In this document: piece by piece, positions 43,689 to 52,166 of the stretch
Layout of the letters: each line of letters starts with the position of its first letter
Position numbering within the stretch: position 1 is the stretch's first letter
From: Natronincola ferrireducens
GTDB lineage: Bacteria > Bacillota > Clostridia > Peptostreptococcales > Natronincolaceae
Assembly (NCBI RefSeq): GCF_900100845.1
Contig: NZ_FNFP01000005.1
Coordinates: 118,455-182,454 of the forward strand
Direction: 5' to 3'
Length of the DNA stretch: 64,000 nt
Notes under the pieces: generated by a model
Database searches by the model: none
What the model was told of the DNA's origin: nothing
Seen by the model: only the letters and a program-made list of their open reading frames with translations
Translations under genes and position numbers: made by a program

Positions 43689-45521
43689 ATGGACGTAGGT
43701 GCTTCGGTGGTAAGATTAGGACTACCATCTTTAGTGATAAGCTTTGCTATTTTGGAAGTGCTTATTCTTCCCTTTATTGGGAATAAAACTCAACAAATAA
43801 GAAGGAATACTGTTAAAGCCTTTATATTCTTAACAACGGTCTTTGTAGCTTTGACCTATAGGGAAGTACTAAATGAACCAATCATTTATGAAATCAGCGG
43901 CGTTTTTGAGATGGGAATTATTTTTAAAATTGATTTATTAAATTATCTCTTTATTATTTTAGCAGGTGTTCTATGGCTGGTAATAGGATACTATAGTTTA
44001 GAGGATACAAATTATTTCTTCTACACCATCACCTATATAGCAACTATAGGAACATTGATGGCAGGAGATTTATTGAGCTTTTTCCTCTTTTTTGAAATGA
44101 TGACCTTCAGCTCCTATGCTTTGATGGTTTATCATAGGGGAGAAGAACAGCTTGAGGCAGGAAATGTCTATATTTATATGGGGATCATTGGAGGATTATG
44201 TATTTTAAGTGGGATTCTTATGTTATCCGCCTATACAGGAAGCTTTGAATGGACCCATCTAGCTATGCAGTTCAGTGAAATGGGCTTTATAAAATATTTC
44301 ATTGCAGCCTTTTTAATTATTGGATTTGGTATAAAGTCCGCTATGTTTCCTTTCCATTTTTGGGTTCCAAGGATTTATGGTGGTGCTCCAATATCAGTTA
44401 ATGCCCTATCCTCTGGGATGCTGATGAAGGTAGGGGCCTATGGTATGCTAAAGGTTGTATCGGTTATTTTCTCGGCAGATGTAAGTGAAACAACCCTTTG
44501 GACAGACGCAGTATGGAAGGTTTCTAATCATATAGGTGTAGTGATTATATGGTTGGGAATATTAACGATGATTGTTGGTGTTTTTATGGCATTACAGCAG
44601 GGTAATATGAAGAAGATGCTGGCATATCATAGTGTTAGTCAGATGGGTTATATTATTATGGGGATAGGTGTTGCTGCATATTTAGGCTTCCAAGGACCTA
44701 TGGGCTTTATTGGGAGTATTTATCATATGTTGAACCACTCTCTATTTAAAGTATTGCTGTTCATGGTGGCAGGAATTGTGTATATAAGAACAAGGGAATT
44801 AAATATGTACGAACTGGGGGGGTTGTGGAAGAAAATGCCAATAACTGCAGTGTTGTGTCTAATAGCAGTATTTGGTATTACCGGTATGCCTGGATTTAAT
44901 GGATTTGCCAGCAAATCTATATTGCATCATGCTATTATTGAAGCCTATGAGTATGGTCATCCATCTTTTAAATATGCTGAATTATTCTTTAAACTAGTAA
45001 GTGCGGGAACGGTATGCTCCTTTATAAAGTTCTTCTCTTATATTTTCCTAGGAGAAGAAAAAGAAAAGTACCAAAATATTAAAGGGGACAGTGGTAGAAT
45101 TGCCGGAGCGATGGCGGTATTAGCAATATTCATCATTATTATTGGTGTAAGACCTTATATGCTGATGGATAGACTATTTATACCTATGACAGCTTCCTTT
45201 GCCTATGATCCTGTATTTATGGAAAAATACATTGTAGATATGAATTTCTGGAATGCTAAGGATATTATAGGTATGGTGGGGGTATATACTTTGGGTTTTG
45301 GTATGTTTATTATAAGTTCAAAATATCACTTATTTCACTTGAACCTACCTCGATGGGCAAATACAGAAGCCTATGTTTACACACCAGTAACAGACATTTG
45401 CGAAAAGTTTCCTAATTACTGTGTAAATAAGTATGAAAACAAAATTATTTTTGGTGATGTACTTATTTACGCAATTTTGCTAACAATTATATTAGCTTTT
45501 TTACTACTTTCAGGATTTTAA
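43689..45521 (+). CDS. NuoL/NuoM-like antiporter subunit, second extra copy (divergent)
   Basis: A 610-residue paralogue of the preceding product; in the middle and C-terminal parts the two are nearly colinear (FNGFASKSILHHAIIEAYEY and others identical). TM5 Glu (LFFEMMTF) and the TM7 Lys (GFGIKSAMFPFH) remain. However, the usual HxWLPxAHxxAPTPxSALLSG stretch reads HFWVPRIYGGAPISVNALSSG in parts, so the A-H and P-T-P residues are lost. The function may have shifted to a structural or altered ion path. ATG 43689 is nine bases from AGGAAAGGAG. Confidence 0.84.
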   Translation: MDVGASVVRLGLPSLVISFAILEVLILPFIGNKTQQIRRNTVKAFIFLTTVFVALTYREVLNEPIIYEISGVFEMGIIFKIDLLNYLFIILAGVLWLVIGYYSLEDTNYFFYTITYIATIGTLMAGDLLSFFLFFEMMTFSSYALMVYHRGEEQLEAGNVYIYMGIIGGLCILSGILMLSAYTGSFEWTHLAMQFSEMGFIKYFIAAFLIIGFGIKSAMFPFHFWVPRIYGGAPISVNALSSGMLMKVGAYGMLKVVSVIFSADVSETTLWTDAVWKVSNHIGVVIIWLGILTMIVGVFMALQQGNMKKMLAYHSVSQMGYIIMGIGVAAYLGFQGPMGFIGSIYHMLNHSLFKVLLFMVAGIVYIRTRELNMYELGGLWKKMPITAVLCLIAVFGITGMPGFNGFASKSILHHAIIEAYEYGHPSFKYAELFFKLVSAGTVCSFIKFFSYIFLGEEKEKYQNIKGDSGRIAGAMAVLAIFIIIIGVRPYMLMDRLFIPMTASFAYDPVFMEKYIVDMNFWNAKDIIGMVGVYTLGFGMFIISSKYHLFHLNLPRWANTEAYVYTPVTDICEKFPNYCVNKYENKIIFGDVLIYAILLTIILAFLLLSGF

Positions 45522-45539
45522 TAGATTACTATGATGGGA

Positions 45540-45571
45540 AAATGGGTATAGAATGATATATCCATTTTTTT
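45540..45571 (+). terminator. Terminator of the Mrp operon
   Basis: AAATGGGTATA pairs with TATATCCATTT (one G-U) around GAATGA, followed by a T-run. Confidence 0.82.
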
Positions 45572-45617
45572 ACTTATGGTATTTAAAATACAATTTGGTA
45601 TAGAAAGGAATAATAAA

Positions 45618-46469
45618 ATGAAACTAGGATCCCATGTATCTGTATCAGGAAAGGGTTTGCTGGCTGCTGCTCAAGAAGCCTACAGCTATGGGGCTGACAC
45701 CTTTATGCTTTATACAGGTGCACCACAAAACACAATAAGAAAAAGTATTGAAGCAATGTATATAGAGGAAGGAAAGAAATTTATGGAGGATCATGGATTG
45801 AAGGATATCGTGGTCCATGCCCCCTACATTATTAATTTAGCTTCACCTAAATCCGACACCTTTGGTTTAGGTGTAGAATTTTTACAAAAAGAAATTTTAA
45901 GAACAGAGGTTATAGGCTCTAGCTATATTGTTCTCCACCCCGGTTCCCATGTGGGTTCAGGGGAAGAAGTTGGTTTAAATCGTATTGTTGAAGGTTTGAA
46001 TGAAGCTATAAGACCAGACCAAAGCTGTTTTATTGCATTAGAACTGATGGCGGGGAAGGGTAGTGAGTTAAACTATAAACTAGAGCATACTGCTTATCTG
46101 TTAGATAAAGTGAAGTATAACGATAAGCTAGTAGTATGCCTTGACACCTGTCATGTCCATGATGCTGGGTATGATATTATCAATGGATTTGATGATATGA
46201 TGGAGGAATTCGACAAAATCATTGGTCTAGACCGTTTAAAGGTTCTCCACATCAATGGTTCCCTGAACCCTAGGGGTGCCAGAAAGGATCGTCATGCTAA
46301 TATTGGTGCTGGAGAGGATAACCCGAAGGGAAAGGATCACATCGGTTTCGATGCTTTGCGTTATATTGTTCATCATGAGGTTGCTAAGGATAAACCCTGT
46401 ATCCTAGAAACCCCTTGGTTAGATAAAAAAACTAACCTATATAAACAAGAAATTGCTATGCTGAGATAG
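45618..46469 (+). CDS. nfo: Endonuclease IV (AP endonuclease)
   Basis: A zinc-dependent AP endonuclease of base-excision repair, 283 residues. Signatures: [44 protein letters not shown] and [20 protein letters not shown] (last 20 of a longer conserved run), which carry the His, Glu and Asp zinc ligands. ATG 45618 follows GAAAGGA; an upstream ATG lacks a site. It stands alone between two terminators. Confidence 0.95.
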   Translation: MKLGSHVSVSGKGLLAAAQEAYSYGADTFMLYTGAPQNTIRKSIEAMYIEEGKKFMEDHGLKDIVVHAPYIINLASPKSDTFGLGVEFLQKEILRTEVIGSSYIVLHPGSHVGSGEEVGLNRIVEGLNEAIRPDQSCFIALELMAGKGSELNYKLEHTAYLLDKVKYNDKLVVCLDTCHVHDAGYDIINGFDDMMEEFDKIIGLDRLKVLHINGSLNPRGARKDRHANIGAGEDNPKGKDHIGFDALRYIVHHEVAKDKPCILETPWLDKKTNLYKQEIAMLR

Positions 46470-46499
46470 AGAAAAAGTCACCTTATCGTGACTTTTTCT
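46470..46499. terminator. Bidirectional terminator between nfo and minus-strand lipoprotein
   Basis: AGAAAAAGTCAC (46470-46481) pairs perfectly with GTGACTTTTTCT (46488-46499) around CTTATC. It serves both convergent genes. Confidence 0.9.
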
Positions 46500-46504
46500 A
46501 TTCT

Positions 46505-47476
46505 CTAACTACCTTGGAAAGCTTCTTTGATTAATACAATGTTTTTAATCACGATGGCTCCATCGGTTTGGATTAAATCTAACTCTTGTAATTCCAGCTG
46601 TTTTTTTAAATCTTCTATAGACAAATCAAATTTTTCTACAACATGATCTGCATCTTTTTCTATTAAATCTTTTTGTAGACCATTTTTTAATTCCCTTGTT
46701 TTTTCAATGTGGTCTTTAGCTTTTTCATATTCATCTAGGGAGGCTAGAAAAACACTATGTCGAATATGATATTTCATTTTATAAACCTCCCCAGGGACTT
46801 TAGTAGTAAAAAAATTTCGGAACTCTCCTAGATATTGGGTTAACTCATTAAAGATCATTAGGCTATCTTCAACCTTTTCTTCCATTACCAATAGGGAAGC
46901 CTGTGTCAAGGTTTCTTCAAATTTATCAATATTTTCCAGAGGAATTTTTACATCTCTTAGGTCAGCCTCTAAAACATTCCACTGCCTATGTAACTTTTCT
47001 ACTTCTCCATTGATTTGGAACCAAATTTCCTCCATATCCTCAGGAGGTTCTTTAAGATCAGCAGTAGTACCTTCAATCTCATCCTGCTGTAACAGTGGAA
47101 TCAACACACTTGATTTTTCTATATTTCTTTCCATCTTTTTTTGCGTATCCTTCTCTTCCTCTTCCTTAGGTTTAAGCTTGATTTCCGTTTCAACATCCCC
47201 GCCAGTCTCCATCTCTAAGTCAGCTTCTTTTGGGGAGGCTTCTTGATTTTTCTCCATCATAGTTATACTGATGCCTTTTATGCTATCAATATCATACATA
47301 ATTTCCAAAACATGAATTTCCATTTCTTCTAGGATATCAGGAACCTTAGGGGGATTATTTCCTTCCTTCTCTTTGGTTTCATTTGGGGAACGATTACAGC
47401 CGGTTGCTAATAAAAGACTGGATAATAATAGTAGTACTAAAAAAACATTTATTGTTTTCATCACTTTTCTAGTCAT
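46505..47476 (-). CDS. Putative lipoprotein, unknown function
   Basis: Not recognised. A 323-residue product with a lipoprotein signal (MTRKVMKTINVFLVLLLL, lipobox LATGC), then a low-complexity acidic stretch rich in Glu and Lys (about residues 75-130), and a mainly helical C-terminal half with DKFEETLTQASLLVMEEK and EYEKAKDHIEKTRELK. It is probably anchored outside the membrane. Minus-strand GAGGTGATAGG precedes the ATG. It is monocistronic and convergent with nfo. Confidence 0.8.
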   Translation of the reverse strand: MTRKVMKTINVFLVLLLLSSLLLATGCNRSPNETKEKEGNNPPKVPDILEEMEIHVLEIMYDIDSIKGISITMMEKNQEASPKEADLEMETGGDVETEIKLKPKEEEEKDTQKKMERNIEKSSVLIPLLQQDEIEGTTADLKEPPEDMEEIWFQINGEVEKLHRQWNVLEADLRDVKIPLENIDKFEETLTQASLLVMEEKVEDSLMIFNELTQYLGEFRNFFTTKVPGEVYKMKYHIRHSVFLASLDEYEKAKDHIEKTRELKNGLQKDLIEKDADHVVEKFDLSIEDLKKQLELQELDLIQTDGAIVIKNIVLIKEAFQGS

Positions 47477-47650
47477 AATCCTATCACCTCAACAGTATTT
47501 TTTCCAGTATTCTTTAAAACATAACACAAAAATAATTTATTAGCAGAAATAGAAAAAATAGTATGAATGAACTAGCAGGAATCTGTTGTAACACACCGAA
47601 TAAAGAATTAGTATATAAAAAAAGGTATTTTATGAGAAAAGAGGATTCCT

Positions 47651-48271
47651 ATGATTTTTAGAAGAAATATTGATATTCAAATAGATGACAAGATTATTAA
47701 AAAAAATCGTGTGCCTATTTTAACAAAAGATAAGCAGTGGAAGACCATTATTGGGAATCAAACAAATCGTATAATCTCATCACTAAGCAAAAAACTAGAA
47801 GACTTATTACTAGAAGAAAAATCCCTTATAAAAAAATTAAATGGTTTCAAGGAACATAAGAAGATATTAATGGAAAAAATTATATATTTGTCGGATTTAT
47901 TAAATACAAAGGGGGACCAAGGGGTCTTAATAGAGCTAGAAAAATGCAAGGAAGAAATTGCTAAAGCAAATGATGATATAGATTCAACCATGGAAACCTT
48001 GGAGGAATACCCTAAAGAAATTGAAAGGGTTAATTTAGCTCTATTGAGGGAAACCGTTAAATTAGCCTATAAGGACATCATTAACAATCAAAATAATCTT
48101 AAAAAAATAGATGAAGAAATAAGTAATCTAAGAGAAAAACTAGGTGATTTATGGGATAATAAGACAGAAATCGAAAAAAAAATGGAGCTTCTTTATTCCT
48201 TTCTACATGCTATAATTGGTCATGAAGAAATGGAAAAGCTAGATATCCATTATTTTAAAAATAAAGAATAA
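47651..48271 (+). CDS. Coiled-coil protein, unknown function
   Basis: Not recognised. A 206-residue, soluble, Lys/Glu-rich protein, mostly helical. Heptad-like stretches lie at about 45-125 (SKKLEDLLLEEKSLIKKLNG) and 150-185 (NNLKKIDEEISNLREKLGDL). There is no signal peptide or membrane segment. It lies 24 bases upstream of acpS and may be its operon partner. Real coding is supported by the ribosome binding site (AAGAGGA) and the consistent frame. Confidence 0.7.
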   Translation: MIFRRNIDIQIDDKIIKKNRVPILTKDKQWKTIIGNQTNRIISSLSKKLEDLLLEEKSLIKKLNGFKEHKKILMEKIIYLSDLLNTKGDQGVLIELEKCKEEIAKANDDIDSTMETLEEYPKEIERVNLALLRETVKLAYKDIINNQNNLKKIDEEISNLREKLGDLWDNKTEIEKKMELLYSFLHAIIGHEEMEKLDIHYFKNKE

Positions 48272-48294
48272 ACGTTAAAAAAGTGAGGTAAATA

Positions 48295-48663
48295 ATGATT
48301 AAAGGCTTAGGAATTGATATTATAGAAATTTATAGAATAGAAAGGGCTATTCATAAAAATCCTAGATTTTTGGAACGGATATTTACAGAGGAGGAAGTCC
48401 TTTTATTTGAAGAAAGAAATCAACAGCCCTCAACTATTGCAGGTTTTTTTGCTGCTAAGGAGGCAGCAGTAAAAGCTTTAGGAACTGGAATTCGTGATAT
48501 TCAGTGGAGGGATATAGAAATTAAAAAAACCCCAGAAGGTAAACCCTATATAAAATTACATAATAATGCTGCAACAATTGCATATAGTAAGGATATAAAA
48601 GAAATATTGGTATCCATATCCCATAGTAAAGATTATGCTGTGGCTCAAGCCATAGCATTTTAG
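48295..48663 (+). CDS. acpS: Holo-[acyl-carrier-protein] synthase
   Basis: Transfers 4'-phosphopantetheine from CoA to acyl carrier protein. The 122-residue product has GIDIIEIYRIERAI with the Mg-binding Asp, FTEEEVLLFE and FFAAKEAAVKALGTGI with the second Mg ligand Glu. It opens the block acpS-ydcC/gerS-alr-ndoAI-ndoA, which in my recollection is conserved from Bacillus to Clostridia. Confidence 0.95.
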   Translation: MIKGLGIDIIEIYRIERAIHKNPRFLERIFTEEEVLLFEERNQQPSTIAGFFAAKEAAVKALGTGIRDIQWRDIEIKKTPEGKPYIKLHNNAATIAYSKDIKEILVSISHSKDYAVAQAIAF

Positions 48664-48696
48664 AGATATATCACGATAAAAGAAGGGGGAGTGTCT

Positions 48697-49329
48697 GTGA
48701 AGTATTGGCGGGTTGTTATAATATTGGGGCTAGCTCTTATGCTAGTTGCTTGTCAACAACCTACCAATGAAGAAGCTTATTATAAAATACAAAAGAAATT
48801 AGCTGATATGGAAAGCTACCAGTGTAAAGCTAAGATTTATATAAATCAAGAAGGTCAGGAGGTAGAATATACTTTTCTACAATCCTTTAAAAAGCCCAAT
48901 CAATATAGACTAGAAGGATTGGCTCCTGAAGGAATTAGAGGAAACCTAACTATTTATAATGGAAAAACCGCTTGGCTTTGGAATCCTTCTATTAATCAGA
49001 TTTGGAAGATAGATAACTTTCATCAATCACAGGAGCAAATGATGTTTATAGGGTACTTTTTAAGAAATTATGTTTCTTCAAAAGAGGCATCCTTTAGGGC
49101 TGAAGGGTTACAGGATAAAGACTATATCATTTTATCTACAGAAATCCCTGGTGGGAACCACTACTTTGCCCAACAAAAATTGTGGGTGGATAAGAAGGAA
49201 ATGATACCATTGAAGCTTTATATTTACGATATAAAAGGGAATACACGATATAGAGTTTATTATGAAGACTTTTTTTACAACTTTAAACTAGAAGATGAAT
49301 TGTTTTATCTACAGCAACAAGAATATTAA
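48697..49329 (+). CDS. GerS/YdcC-like outer lipoprotein (LolA-like fold)
   Basis: A 210-residue lipoprotein: signal MKYWRVVIILGLALMLVAC, then a LolA/YdcC-type beta fold (SYQCKAKIYINQEGQEVEYTF, shown in part; GNLTIYNGKTAWLWNP; WVDKKEMIPLKLYIYD). YdcC of B. subtilis precedes alr, and in C. difficile the germination lipoprotein GerS is encoded with alr2. Position and fold therefore support a GerS/YdcC relative, with a possible spore cortex role. GTG 48697 is placed seven bases after GGGGG. Confidence 0.8.
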   Translation: MKYWRVVIILGLALMLVACQQPTNEEAYYKIQKKLADMESYQCKAKIYINQEGQEVEYTFLQSFKKPNQYRLEGLAPEGIRGNLTIYNGKTAWLWNPSINQIWKIDNFHQSQEQMMFIGYFLRNYVSSKEASFRAEGLQDKDYIILSTEIPGGNHYFAQQKLWVDKKEMIPLKLYIYDIKGNTRYRVYYEDFFYNFKLEDELFYLQQQEY

Positions 49330-49433
49330 TTTTAAATTGGTACAGTTTAATATACCATATAACTTAAGGTCAGAGCTTTCATGAAAACTTAGCACGTAGG
49401 TGGCAAAGAGAATTTTCAATGGGGGGATCAAGA

Positions 49434-50606
49434 GTGGTGACAAAAGATAAAATAAGGCCTGTTTGGGTAGAGATTAACTTAGATCATTTAAAACACAATA
49501 TTCAAGAGGTAAGAAGGGTAGTAAAAAAAGATGCTTTAGTATGTGCTGTTATTAAAGCAGATGGATATGGTCATGGTGCAGCAACTATTGCAAAGACCCT
49601 GCTGGAAAACGGAGCAGATAGATTAGCTGTAGCCACGTTGTCGGAAGCTATAGAACTACGAAAGGCAGGATACGATGTACCCTTAATGATCTTAGGATAT
49701 ACTGCTGAAGGCCAAGGAGAGGATGTATTGGATTATAATATTATCCAAACCCTATATTCCTATGAACAGGCCTATTACTTTTCACAGCTGGCGGTAGAAA
49801 AGGACAAGGAAATGATAATTCATATTAAAGTGGATAGTGGTATGTCTAGACTAGGATTACAAGTAGATGAAGCTTCTATAGAAGAAATCAAAAAAATATT
49901 TAGGTTACCCAATATTAAGGTAGAAGGGATTTTTACTCATTTCGCAGTTGCTGATGAAAAGGATAAAACCTTTACCTATAATCAGTTTCACCAGTTTATG
50001 TGGTTAGTGGATGCTTTAGAAAAAGATGGATATACTATTCCTATCAAACATGTATCCAATAGTGCAGCTATTATTGATTTACCAGAAATGAATTTAGATA
50101 TGGTTAGAGCAGGAATTATGTTATATGGTTTATATCCTTCTGACGAGGTAAATAGGGAGGCCGTTGCTTTACAGCAGGTAATGGAGCTAAAGGCAAAGAT
50201 ATCCCATGTTAAAACCTTGCAAGAGGGTAGAGGTGTAAGCTATGGCTTAAAATATAGGATTCAGGATGAGAGAAAAATCATAACCCTACCAATAGGCTAT
50301 GCCGATGGATTTACTAGAATGTTAACAAATAAAGCAGAGGTTATTGTAAAGGAGAAAAAAATCCCTATAGTAGGAAGAATTTGCATGGATCAATGTATGG
50401 CCGATGCTACAGGGTTAGATGTTCATAGGGGAGACGAAGTAATCATCTTCAGTAGTAATCCTAATAGTGGTAATAGTATCGATGATGTAGCCAACAAATT
50501 AGGAACTATTAATTATGAAATTGTATGTATGGTAGGGAAAAGAGTACCACGGGTGTACGTGGAAAATAATAACTTTGTAAACTTTAGAGACAATTTGTTA
50601 AAATAA
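49434..50606 (+). CDS. alr: Alanine racemase
   Basis: PLP enzyme that makes D-alanine for peptidoglycan. About 390 residues: PLP Lys in CAVIKADGYGHGA, then SGMSRLG, KHVSNSAAIID, VRAGIMLYGLYP, the second-site Tyr region VSYGLKYR and RICMDQCMAD. GTG 49434 or 49437 follows a GGGGGG run and is preferred to ATG 49419. It follows the GerS/YdcC-like gene and precedes ndoAI by 160 bases, where a separate promoter lies. Confidence 0.95.
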   Translation: MVTKDKIRPVWVEINLDHLKHNIQEVRRVVKKDALVCAVIKADGYGHGAATIAKTLLENGADRLAVATLSEAIELRKAGYDVPLMILGYTAEGQGEDVLDYNIIQTLYSYEQAYYFSQLAVEKDKEMIIHIKVDSGMSRLGLQVDEASIEEIKKIFRLPNIKVEGIFTHFAVADEKDKTFTYNQFHQFMWLVDALEKDGYTIPIKHVSNSAAIIDLPEMNLDMVRAGIMLYGLYPSDEVNREAVALQQVMELKAKISHVKTLQEGRGVSYGLKYRIQDERKIITLPIGYADGFTRMLTNKAEVIVKEKKIPIVGRICMDQCMADATGLDVHRGDEVIIFSSNPNSGNSIDDVANKLGTINYEIVCMVGKRVPRVYVENNNFVNFRDNLLK

Positions 50607-50649
50607 TATAGCATGATTTTTTGCAGGGTTGCATAATTTTTTAGTAACA

Positions 50650-50725
50650 TTGACACACTTATAGTAAATCATATATAATGAGTTATATAAAAGAGTATAT
50701 ATATTCTAGGTGAAATGTATATACT
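50650..50725 (+). promoter_or_regulatory. Promoter and inverted repeat before ndoAI-ndoA
   Basis: TTGACA (50650-50655) and TATAAT (50674-50679) are 18 bases apart. Just downstream, AGTATATA (50694-50701) and TATATACT (50718-50725) form an 8-base inverted repeat, a candidate autoregulatory operator for the antitoxin. Confidence 0.6.
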
Positions 50726-50765
50726 GCCACTAAATATATTTAGTTATAGGTCCTGGAGGTGCAAG

Positions 50766-51041
50766 ATGGCTGATTCTAAAAGAATAATGATAAGTCTTCC
50801 TGAAAGTCTTCTTAAAGAAGTGGATTTTATAGTTTCAATGGAACAAACTAATCGAAGTGAGTTTGTTCGTGAAGCCATGAAGCTATTTATTAGGGAAAAG
50901 AATAAAATTAAACTGAGAGAAAAAATGAAAAAGGGGTATCAAGAAATGGCCTCTATCAATTTGGCGTTAGCAGAAGCGGGACTAAGCCTAGATATCTCCT
51001 CCTTAGAAAATTATGAGGCTGAAATAGCGGAGTGTGAGTAA
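50766..51041 (+). CDS. ndoAI: MazE-type antitoxin NdoAI (ribbon-helix-helix)
   Basis: A 91-residue RHH protein: [20 protein letters not shown] and [17 protein letters not shown] form the DNA-binding fold, and the C-terminal part ([20 protein letters not shown]) should wrap the toxin. It blocks the EndoA/MazF RNase encoded next and probably represses the operon. ATG 50766 follows CTGGAGGTG; the in-frame upstream codon lacks a site. Confidence 0.93.
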   Translation: MADSKRIMISLPESLLKEVDFIVSMEQTNRSEFVREAMKLFIREKNKIKLREKMKKGYQEMASINLALAEAGLSLDISSLENYEAEIAECE

Positions 51042-51042
51042 T

Positions 51043-51393
51043 TTGGTAGTTAAAAGAGGCGATATATATTATGCAGATTTAAGTCCAGTTATAGGGTCTG
51101 AACAGGGGGGAGTTAGACCTGTTTTAATTGTGCAAAACGATATAGGCAATCGATATAGCCCTACTGTTATTGTGACAGCCATAACTTCTCAGATTAATAA
51201 AGCCAAACTCCCCACCCATGTGGAGATTGTAGCCTCAGAATATGGACTAACAAAGGACTCTGTTATTTTGTTGGAACAGGTTAGAACAATTGATAAAAGA
51301 AGACTTGAGGAAAAAATTGGTCATTTAGATGAAGAAATGATGATGAAGGTAAATGAAGCGTTGCTAATTAGCTTGGGATTAGTGGACTTTTAA
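51043..51393 (+). CDS. ndoA: MazF/EndoA endoribonuclease toxin
   Basis: A sequence-specific mRNA interferase. The 116-residue product closely follows B. subtilis Endo[41 protein letters not shown] and [20 protein letters not shown] are all family segments, including the catalytic Arg and Thr regions. TTG 51043 gives the same N terminus as EndoA and lies ten bases after GGAG; GTG 51034 is too close to that site. It is coupled to ndoAI. Confidence 0.94.
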   Translation: MVVKRGDIYYADLSPVIGSEQGGVRPVLIVQNDIGNRYSPTVIVTAITSQINKAKLPTHVEIVASEYGLTKDSVILLEQVRTIDKRRLEEKIGHLDEEMMMKVNEALLISLGLVDF

Positions 51394-51424
51394 AGGCTTA
51401 AGGTGGGGACTTTAAGTCTTTTTT
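51394..51424 (+). terminator. Terminator after ndoA
   Basis: AGGCTTAAGG pairs with CTTTAAGTCT (with G-U pairs), followed by six Ts. Confidence 0.75.
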
Positions 51425-51557
51425 CACGCCTTCCTTTTTAAAAATGCAAAGAAGGGATCTTTACTTTTATCTTTCATAAAAATTATATCTATAGTATAAT
51501 AAATAGAAAAGTTAATGGGAAAAATTATACACACCAACAACAAGGGAGATGAAGAAG

Positions 51558-52064
51558 ATGGCTAAATTTAAAAAATCATCATTATTTACGATTGTAATTG
51601 TTCTTGGGGTTTTAGTAGTTATTGGACAAGTTGTTTATGCCAGTAATAAAGAGCCTGGATCTATGGAAGATCCCATTGTTACACGGTCCTATGTAGAACA
51701 AAGAATAGAACAGTTAAAGTTTTACATAGATGAAAAGCTCTCATCATCCCAACCTTCACAGCCCCAACCACCAGTTGTTGAACCTTCAAAGGGAAACAAG
51801 TTAGATATTGTATATTTGAAGACTGGTGAAATTTTGATTGCTGATGAAGGTACAGAAATTATTTTGAGAAGAGGAAGGGCTGTAGTCGTTGATAGTCCAA
51901 GTGGTGGTATTGTCAATGTAACAATTGGTGGAGATATTAAAAAGAATGAGACTATTATGCCCAACCATTTACACATTGTACCTAGAAGTGATGGTAGAGG
52001 TGTAAAGGCATTAGGAGATGATGTAATCCTAATGATTAGGGGTTCCTATAGGATAGAAAAATAA
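51558..52064 (+). CDS. Exported or membrane-anchored protein, unknown function
   Basis: A 168-residue protein with an N-terminal anchor or signal (KSSLFTIVIVLGVLVVIGQVVYA), a helical part with EQRIEQLKFYIDEKL, a Pro/Ser/Gln linker (SSQPSQPQPP) and a C-terminal beta-rich domain with LKTGEILIADEGTEIILRRG and PNHLHIVPRSDGRGVKALG. The last segment recalls small clostridial exported proteins of unknown role. ATG 51558 lies nine bases from GGGAG. Confidence 0.75.
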   Translation: MAKFKKSSLFTIVIVLGVLVVIGQVVYASNKEPGSMEDPIVTRSYVEQRIEQLKFYIDEKLSSSQPSQPQPPVVEPSKGNKLDIVYLKTGEILIADEGTEIILRRGRAVVVDSPSGGIVNVTIGGDIKKNETIMPNHLHIVPRSDGRGVKALGDDVILMIRGSYRIEK

Positions 52065-52090
52065 AGGGCTGTATTTATTAGTTACTTTTT

Positions 52091-52124
52091 AGGCTTCCCG
52101 GATAGAATTAAGGAAGTCTTTTTT
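52091..52124 (+). terminator. Terminator after exported protein gene
   Basis: AGGCTTCC (52091-52098) pairs with GGAAGTCT (52112-52119), followed by a T-run. Confidence 0.8.
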
Positions 52125-52166
52125 CTAGCTTTAAGTACTATTGAAATCTATTAAGAAGTGGTGGTG

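Noticed and set aside
37539..45521. Respiratory complex I or membrane hydrogenase operon
   Set aside because: Only antiporter-type subunits are present; no NuoB/D/I-like or hydrogenase catalytic subunit is encoded.
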